From the NCBI GenBank assembly GCA_024220505.1, contig JAKZZE010000001.1, positions 1,612,001 to 1,676,000 of the forward strand: a stretch of 64,000 nt of DNA, given 5' to 3'. Shown piece by piece: positions 57,707 to 64,000 of this stretch. Both the position numbers and the translations under genes were made by a program. Under the pieces are notes generated by a model that saw only the letters and a list, made by a program, of their open reading frames with translations, was not told where the DNA came from and did not search any database. How positions within the stretch are numbered: position 1 is the first letter of the stretch; every line of letters starts with the position of its first letter. The stretch is from Rhizopus arrhizus. Taxonomy: Eukaryota; Mucoromycota; Mucoromycetes; Mucorales; Rhizopodaceae.

Positions 57707-58162
57707 TTATATCATGATTATAATTGATATAAAGATACTAATAATGATGTTGTTAGTAAAAGTAGCACAAAAATGGATGTTATTTTCGTAAAGAAAATTA
57801 CTGATAAAAGGGTTTGATGTGCCCATTTTACTTCGTACTAGATCTTGTAACTCTTTTATTTGATAAAATTTGGCTTCTTCGTCCAAAGCGAGAAGAAAGT
57901 CTTGATCCTTGCTAGAGATATTTAGCTTTTTCAATCTAAGGAATTGAAGTACATATTTGAATAAATCTTTATTTCGGTCTATAAAGATGTATGTATTGTC
58001 GACGCGCATCTCTCTTACTAGTTTCATATTATTTAATAGTGTTCTAAAGTATCTTGATGGGAATAAGGTTTCATAGTAAGTATGAAAAATGCCGCCCCCA
58101 ACGTCTAGTTTTATGATCGACTTTGGCCTATTTAATTGAGTTTCTTCTATTTTTTTTATCAT
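57707..58162 (-). CDS. KCTD-like BTB/T1-domain protein (151 aa)
   Basis: A second BTB/T1 gene, same strand as and next to the disrupted one. The motif IIKLDVGGGIFHTYYETLF, then YIFIDRNKDLFKYVLQFLRL and LLALDEEAKFYQIKELQDLV, spans residues 17-112 and looks complete. The C-terminus is short and becomes hydrophobic (IIISIFISIII), unlike the Cys/His tail of the disrupted paralog, so a splice or decay near the 3' end is possible. The two genes look like tandem duplicates in an unstable region. Confidence 0.75.
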   Translation of the reverse strand: MIKKIEETQLNRPKSIIKLDVGGGIFHTYYETLFPSRYFRTLLNNMKLVREMRVDNTYIFIDRNKDLFKYVLQFLRLKKLNISSKDQDFLLALDEEAKFYQIKELQDLVRSKMGTSNPFISNFLYENNIHFCATFTNNIIISIFISIIIMI

Positions 58163-58224
58163 ATAAAGAAAAAGAAAGCATAGTGAATTGACGATTATTA
58201 TTTATGGTCCCACATGATACACTA

Positions 58225-58312
58225 TTTTCAGGAATGAATGTCACATGAATTTATCGTTATGTATAAATTGTATTGTAAAATTTTGTAAGAATGTGGCATT
58301 CATTCCTGAAAA
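58225..58312. mobile_element. 88-bp MITE with inverted ends and TA duplication
   Basis: TTTTCAGGAATGAATG begins the element and CATTCATTCCTGAAAA ends it, exact inverse complements, with a near match continuing inward (TCACA / TGTGG). Each end is flanked by TA (58223-58224 and 58313-58314). There is no coding capacity. The size, ends and TA duplication fit a Tc1/mariner-type miniature element. Confidence 0.8.
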
Positions 58313-58883
58313 TAATATAAAGTGACTATTGTTTTCTGACTGTAAATTTGCGGATAGTGTCTTTTTCAATTTTTGCTTTACTTCACTACAAAATATCTAT
58401 TTACGGCGTACCAGAAGAGTATATGCATTGTTTTAATGTTTTAGACGAGATTCCAACCAATGGAAATTGAGAATATAAATGACTTGTACCAAACAACAGA
58501 ATTAGAATGGCATCACTGGAAAGGACCAAATGAAGATGATAGTGTGCCTGAACCGGCAGTCAAAAGCTTTTGGATTTAAAGAGCTACCAGGTATATCGTC
58601 AGACCTTGGAGAATGAGAACCATTCAAAAGCAGAAGAACAACCAATTATTGTGGACATTCAGAATGACTTGAAGCAATCTAGAAAAAAAGTTATATCAAA
58701 AAAAGACTCGAGGAGCGTATAGAAACTGCTCACATGAACAAGTACAGGAGCTTCTTGACCTTGTTATTGGAGAAGGGCTTTCTGAAAGAAAAGCAGGTGC
58801 AATTGTTGGAATTGTTGAGCGAACAACTCAAAACTATGTAAAAACTTATAAGGAAGATGAAGAAAAACGCTTACTAGGTGGTA

Positions 58884-60545
58884 CAGTGAGTTAAAAAACC
58901 GTTTCAGTAAAATTGAAACTCACACATTTATCCTTTTTTTGGAAGAAATATTTAGAGTATACGTGTTCTTTTTTATTATGTTATTATATGGCTTTTTTGC
59001 AACAAAGCAATGTACACCCCATCTTAATCTATGAATTACATCTTGAGTAATGGCCATTTTAAAAAAAGGGGATGACTGAAACGGTTTTTCAACTAGGTAA
59101 AAAAAATACTAATATATAATATTTCCATCCTTAGCTTTATTACAGCTTGAACTCTAGCCGGCATACTATCAATATATTTACAGCAAATATCTTTATCAAA
59201 TGTTTCCCATTCAATTTTGATTCTTTCCCATAGTTCATGGACACCTCTTACCCTTTGCTTATATAGAGCTAATTTCAACTTTAAATGTCTCCACATGTGC
59301 TCAATTGGGTTCAGGTCAGGCGATTGAGAAGGCCAAGGGCAATACTGGGTACTTTGCTTCTTCTTTAAGATAAGTCGTCGTTATCTTGGCAGTGTGTTTC
59401 GGATCATTATCATGCTGAAAGATGAAATCGCCATCTCCTAATCGATAGTAATCAAGGGTATCTGCCAGTTCGGTTTTTAGGATATGGATGTAATCGGATG
59501 CAGTCATTCTGCCGTCGTATATCTCGCAGATATATCCAACTCCATGGGAAGTCATACAAGCCCACACCATAACACTTCCACCGCCATGTTTTACGGTTGG
59601 GATTACATGATGAGGCTGTAATGGGCTTCCAGGCAGACTCCAATAGAATTCAACTCCATCAGAGCCCCAAGTGTTGATTTTCGACTCGTCAGAGAAGATA
59701 ACCTTTCTCCAGTCGTCAATAGTCCAGTACCTGTGAGCAAGTGCCCATTCCAAGCGTGCTTTCCTGTGTTTTGCTGACAAAAGAGGTACCTTTCTTTTTG
59801 GTCGGGCTTTGAATCCCAGGCTCTTTAAGGCATTTAAGGTGGTGTTGTAAGTCAACCTTGGATAAATGGCCTTGAAATAATCGAAGACCTCAACACCAGA
59901 CTTCAATCGTCCTAAGATTACCATTCTCTTCATGAGGGACTTGATTGCTTCAGTTAAGATCTGAGGTCGTCCGCCAGTGTTATCGGGTCTTTGGATATTC
60001 CATTTTTTGCAATATCGATGAACAGTGGCTTTAGAGAGAGTCAAGCGATTAGCAATATCTTCATAAGACAAATCAGACTCTAAGAGCACTCTCAAATCAT
60101 TTTGAGTATCTTGGGAAATGGAACGAGTCATTTTTAATAAAGATTGGGTTGAAAATGTTAAATGAAAAAAAATGAAATTTGTTACGCGTCTATTAATAAA
60201 ATAACGTGTTTATAAACTTATTTTTTTAATAAATGCAAAGTATTATGCTCTTCCCCTAACTTTATGTGTATTGCATAAATGAAAAATGAAGTCTGCATAA
60301 TTGTAATTGGTATTTATGTTTTTTTTAATGGAGTTAAAAAACCGTTTCAGTGCACCGACTGTAGTAATTTTATAAGCTTTAGGGAGCAAATATTGAAAAA
60401 GCAATACTATTTTTATATTGTATTATACATCAGGACTAGTGCTTCCGTATTATGTATGAAATGTAGCATTTTATTTAGTATATCAGTAGTTATGGTAGCA
60501 AAACTATATTTAGGAAAAACACTGAAACGGTTTTTTAACTCACTG
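58884..60545 (-). mobile_element. Nested Tc1/mariner-type transposon (1,662 bp)
   Basis: The ends are inverse copies of CAGTGAGTTAAAAAACCG plus TTTCAGT, flanked by TA at 58882-58883 and 60546-60547; removal with one TA would rejoin the outer transposase sequence. The same repeat core also occurs inside, inverted relative to the near end, at 59075-59094 and 60331-60351, so each end is a unit of about 210 bp bounded by the repeat on both sides. Between them is a minus-strand transposase gene. Confidence 0.9.
59093..60131 (-). pseudogene. Tc1/mariner transposase of the nested element, one frameshift
   Basis: N-terminal paired-type helix-turn-helix region (SYEDIANRLTLSKATVHRYC, then GGRPQILTEAIKSLMKR), then the DDE domain: WRKVIFSDESKINTWGSDG (first Asp), HGGGSVMVWACM, FIFQHDNDPKHTAKIT (second Asp). 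At about 59330-59350 the frame shifts by one base. The expected SPDLNPIEHMWRHLKLKL (third acidic residue) is in the next frame, which runs on to 59093. The single lesion suggests recent inactivation, or a sequencing error. Confidence 0.88.
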
Positions 60546-61735
60546 TAGAAAGCAACGAGTAAGTTGAGAAAGAAAACTTCAGCTTCATCACACCAACTTC
60601 CTATGTATGTTTTATGAGAAGAACCCACAAGCTGTACTCTGGCAGGCAAGAGATGCACTACTTGAGGCTTTTAGCGAAATCCAATCAATTACATTGTCAG
60701 GCCATCACAGACATCTAGTCTCACATGCTTCTTTAACTCTCAAGAAACTAGAAGCAGTTGTATCTTCAAGAACTACTCTTGGTAATCTCCAAATACGTAG
60801 AGACAGGGTTCTTGAGTGGAAAAGTGATGAAAATATGAATTGGCATAAAAACTGTGTTTTCATTGATGAGGCAGGTTTTAACATGCATATTCGTAGAAAC
60901 TTTGGTAGGTCCAAGAAGGGAATGCCTGCTAAAGCAGTAATTCCTGCAAATAGAGGCATTACAGTATCAATAATTGGCGCTATTTGTGAAAAGGGAGTGA
61001 TTGATCTCACACTTCGTAAGCCAAAGGCTGTTCAGAAAAAAACGAATAGTAACAAGAAAAGAAAAAGAGAAAATGGCAAGGCTGAAGTGGTTGAAGTAAA
61101 TGCTAGGGTAGGTACCCGTAGTAAGCATTTCATAAAGTTTTTGATCGGTGTCATGGACACTTTGGATCAATTCGATATGAAAGGACGTTCTCTTGTTATG
61201 GACAACGCTGCTATTCATAAAGCCACTGAAGTTAAAGACCTAATCGCATCGCGCGGATATAAAGTTATATACTTGCCACCTTACTCGCCATTTTTGAATC
61301 CTACTGAATTATTCTGGTTCAAAGTAAAAGGGGCATTAGGAGAGATTGCTTGAATGCAAATGACAACCTAAACACGAGAATTATTGAATCAGCTAAAACT
61401 GTATCAGTTGATGATTGTGTAAATTGGATAAACCATTCATATTCGTTTTTCGATAGATGTCTGGTCCTTGAGCCAATGCTTTAAAAATGCTATCCGCAAA
61501 ATAAAAAATTATTATCCGCTAAATAAAAATCATTGTCCACAAAATAGAAAAAGCTATCCGCACTCTCTCTCTCTATACTACTATAGGGGGTTATGTTGCT
61601 TATTATCGAAGTTTTGAAATACTATTGTTATTTTTTCATAACACTTATTCAACTCTCTGTTTTTAAGTACAGTATTCTTGTTGTGGATCAGGCATTTAAC
61701 TGGATTTACCGATTTATTGAAAGATGATTTAAAAA

Positions 61736-61830
61736 GGGGCAAAGTCCCCTAGGGAAGTGGTCAAGTTCTTTCTGCTGGATTAGCCTCTCATCTGGCGGCA
61801 CTAGTTCCAATCTCCATAGTCGTTTTCTGT
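61736..61830 (+). other. Possible tRNA-like / Pol III promoter remnant inside the outer transposon
   Basis: TAGGGAAGTGG resembles an A box and GTTCCAATC, about 50 nt downstream, resembles a B box, each with about one mismatch to the consensus. No complete cloverleaf can be drawn. It may be a SINE head or chance. Confidence 0.2.
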
Positions 61831-62162
61831 TTGTTTGTTCGTGGGTTTAAGCCCTGTTATTAAAAACTGTTTCTTATGATGATCAGCTAAAAATATAGCA
61901 TCCGAATAAAATCCTCATACACAAAAAAAAAAGCTATCCGCAAATTTACAGTCAAAAACCAATAAACAATGCTAATGCTTTATTAAAAGGATGCATAATA
62001 ATTGCGTCATACTTGCAAAGAACAGCAATGAGAAAAGCTGAACAAGGTTGTTACGATTGTCCCTTTCTACATGATCACACGTTTTCATTGGTCCATTATT
62101 TTTCTTGTTTGTTTTTACTTTTCCCTTTTTATCTCCTCTTTTATTTTTATTTTCTTTTTATA

Positions 62163-63243
<1,081 letters not shown>

Positions 63244-63271
63244 TATTCTTTATTTTAAAATTTACTTAATA

Positions 63272-64000
63272 TTACGCAATACTATCCTTTAACCTTGCCA
63301 ATGTTTCCGTTGTTATTCTATTAATCCCTTCTTCAAGTATCATTTTGCTTGTCAGTTTTATCAAGTCTTTTATTGGAACTTGTGTACCAGACAACTATGA
63401 ATAGAAAGAGGGAACATGGAGTTAGAATGTGCATATGATTTGCTTGGTTAGATGTTCATTACACTCGCATTTGATATATGATTTTCAGATTCATCAAGAT
63501 AAACATGAAGAATAGCCGTAATAGGCTTTGCAAAAGTGATGTGTATAGCTGTATTTGATTCATATTCTATCTTTTCAATGCCTGACATTTGTTTACATGC
63601 TTCCATAGCTTTCTTGAGCCTATTGAAACAATTCAGCACATGAAGCTAAAAGAAAGACAGATATGCGCTTACGTTTTGTATTCACTTTCTATAATTGGAT
63701 TTCTTTTTGCATTTAACTTTAACAATCTATTCGCTTTATCTTCTGCACGCTGGCTTTCTTCACTCAAGTTATTCACTTCTTCCTCTAAGTCCTCTATTGC
63801 ATACATTTGCTCCTCAATAGCTTCCTTTCTCTCTTCCATCTGACTTGCCAGCGCTGTCAGTTCGTTTTCTTGCTTTGCTGCTAATTCGCTTGCTTCTTCT
63901 ATCGTAAATGTACTTTGGTTGGATACAAATGTCTCTATTCTATCCACTTCTTTCTCCATGCCCTCGATATCAGCTAATATTTTATTGGCATCTTCAGCTC
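63272..64000 (-). CDS. Coiled-coil protein with C-terminal globular region, 3' part; runs off the right edge
   Basis: Exons within the window: from beyond 64000 to 63673, then 63619-63463 and 63394-63272. The N-terminal visible part is one long coiled coil (TALASQMEERKEAIEEQMYA, IEDLEEEVNNLSEESQRAED), followed by LKKAMEACKQMSGIEKIEYE and a beta-rich segment (AIHITFAKPITAILHVYLDE), then a helix to the stop. A coiled coil capped by a small RWD-like domain is typical of kinetochore proteins such as Spc24/Spc25-type subunits, but I cannot assign it to one. The stop is 28 bp from the convergent Rab2 stop. Confidence 0.6.

Larger units (their letters stand above)
58460..61484 (+). pseudogene. DDE transposase gene of the outer transposon, multiply broken and split by the nested element
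   Basis: N-terminal pieces: MEIENINDLYQTTELEWHHW ends at a stop (58577-58579). A second piece, from KKTRGAYRNCSHEQVQELLD to ERTTQNYVKTYKEDEEKRLL, looks like the helix-turn-helix region and ends at the nested insertion (58884). After 60547 a stop lies in the continuation, and the catalytic part then reads from FYEKNPQAVLWQARDALLEA: FIDEAGFNMHI (first Asp), SLVMDNAAIHKA (second Asp), LPPYSPFLNPTELFWF (Glu). A further frameshift at about 61335-61352 separates this from the end (SYSFFDRCLVLEPML). The catalytic residues survive but the frame does not. Confidence 0.85.
58329..61962 (+). mobile_element. IS630/Tc1-type DNA transposon, broken, hosting a nested transposon
   Basis: 29-bp terminal inverted repeats (left starts TTGTTTTCTGACTG, right in inverse complement TTGGTTTTTGACTG; the remaining core TAAATTTGCGGATAG is identical) are flanked by TA at 58327-58328 and 61963-61964. 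The element is 3,634 bp as it stands, about 1,970 bp without the nested insertion at 58884-60545. It carries a degraded DDE transposase gene on the plus strand. The right side has extra copies of the terminal motif CTATCCGC. Confidence 0.88.

Overview
This window is nuclear DNA from a fungus, most likely a Mucorales (Mucoromycota) species. The evidence is AT-rich intergenic DNA with frequent A/T homopolymers of 25-33 bases, dense short GT-AG introns (about 45-75 nt), very tight convergent gene pairs, and fungal proteins such as a Vtc4-like polyphosphate polymerase and mL60/Mrpl31. It also carries genes typical of early-diverging fungi rather than yeasts (Integrator subunit 4, a Pol mu-like family X polymerase). 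Most genes below were rebuilt exon by exon; reading phase was checked across each intron, and gene coordinates give the outer limits of the coding exons.

Layout. 1-16 kb holds housekeeping genes: threonine dehydratase (cut by the left edge), an unrecognised small gene, a divergent mitochondrial pair (uS17m / LYRM2-like), ER glucosidase II alpha, a PP4 regulatory subunit, an NDUFA4-like protein, a bHLH factor, CCR4-NOT subunit 3/5 and a Vtc4-like protein that lacks the usual membrane domain. 16.0-18.7 kb looks gene-free. 18.7-25.5 kb is one 20-exon gene for a 1,920-residue protein that fuses four Tudor-like repeats, two ZZ fingers, an extended PHD finger, a GATA-like finger and a bacterial-type DNA amino-methyltransferase domain. 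This is the most unusual gene in the window.

26-49 kb holds a BRCT family X DNA polymerase, a SET/MYND protein, a decayed acyl-CoA ligase, a 14-TM MFS exporter, mL60, an IMPACT/Yih1 homolog, a MEF2-type MADS-box factor, Integrator subunit 4, an unrecognised membrane-associated protein, an F-box protein and eL32.

50.4-62 kb is an insertion hot spot. A complete chromodomain Ty3/Gypsy retrotransposon with two LTRs that read as identical sits inside a KCTD-like BTB gene and splits it. Next to it are an intact BTB paralog, an 88-bp MITE, and a broken IS630/Tc1-type transposon that was itself hit by a second Tc1-type element, giving a nested pair with readable TA duplications at both levels.

62-64 kb returns to housekeeping: Rab2 and a coiled-coil protein that runs off the right edge.
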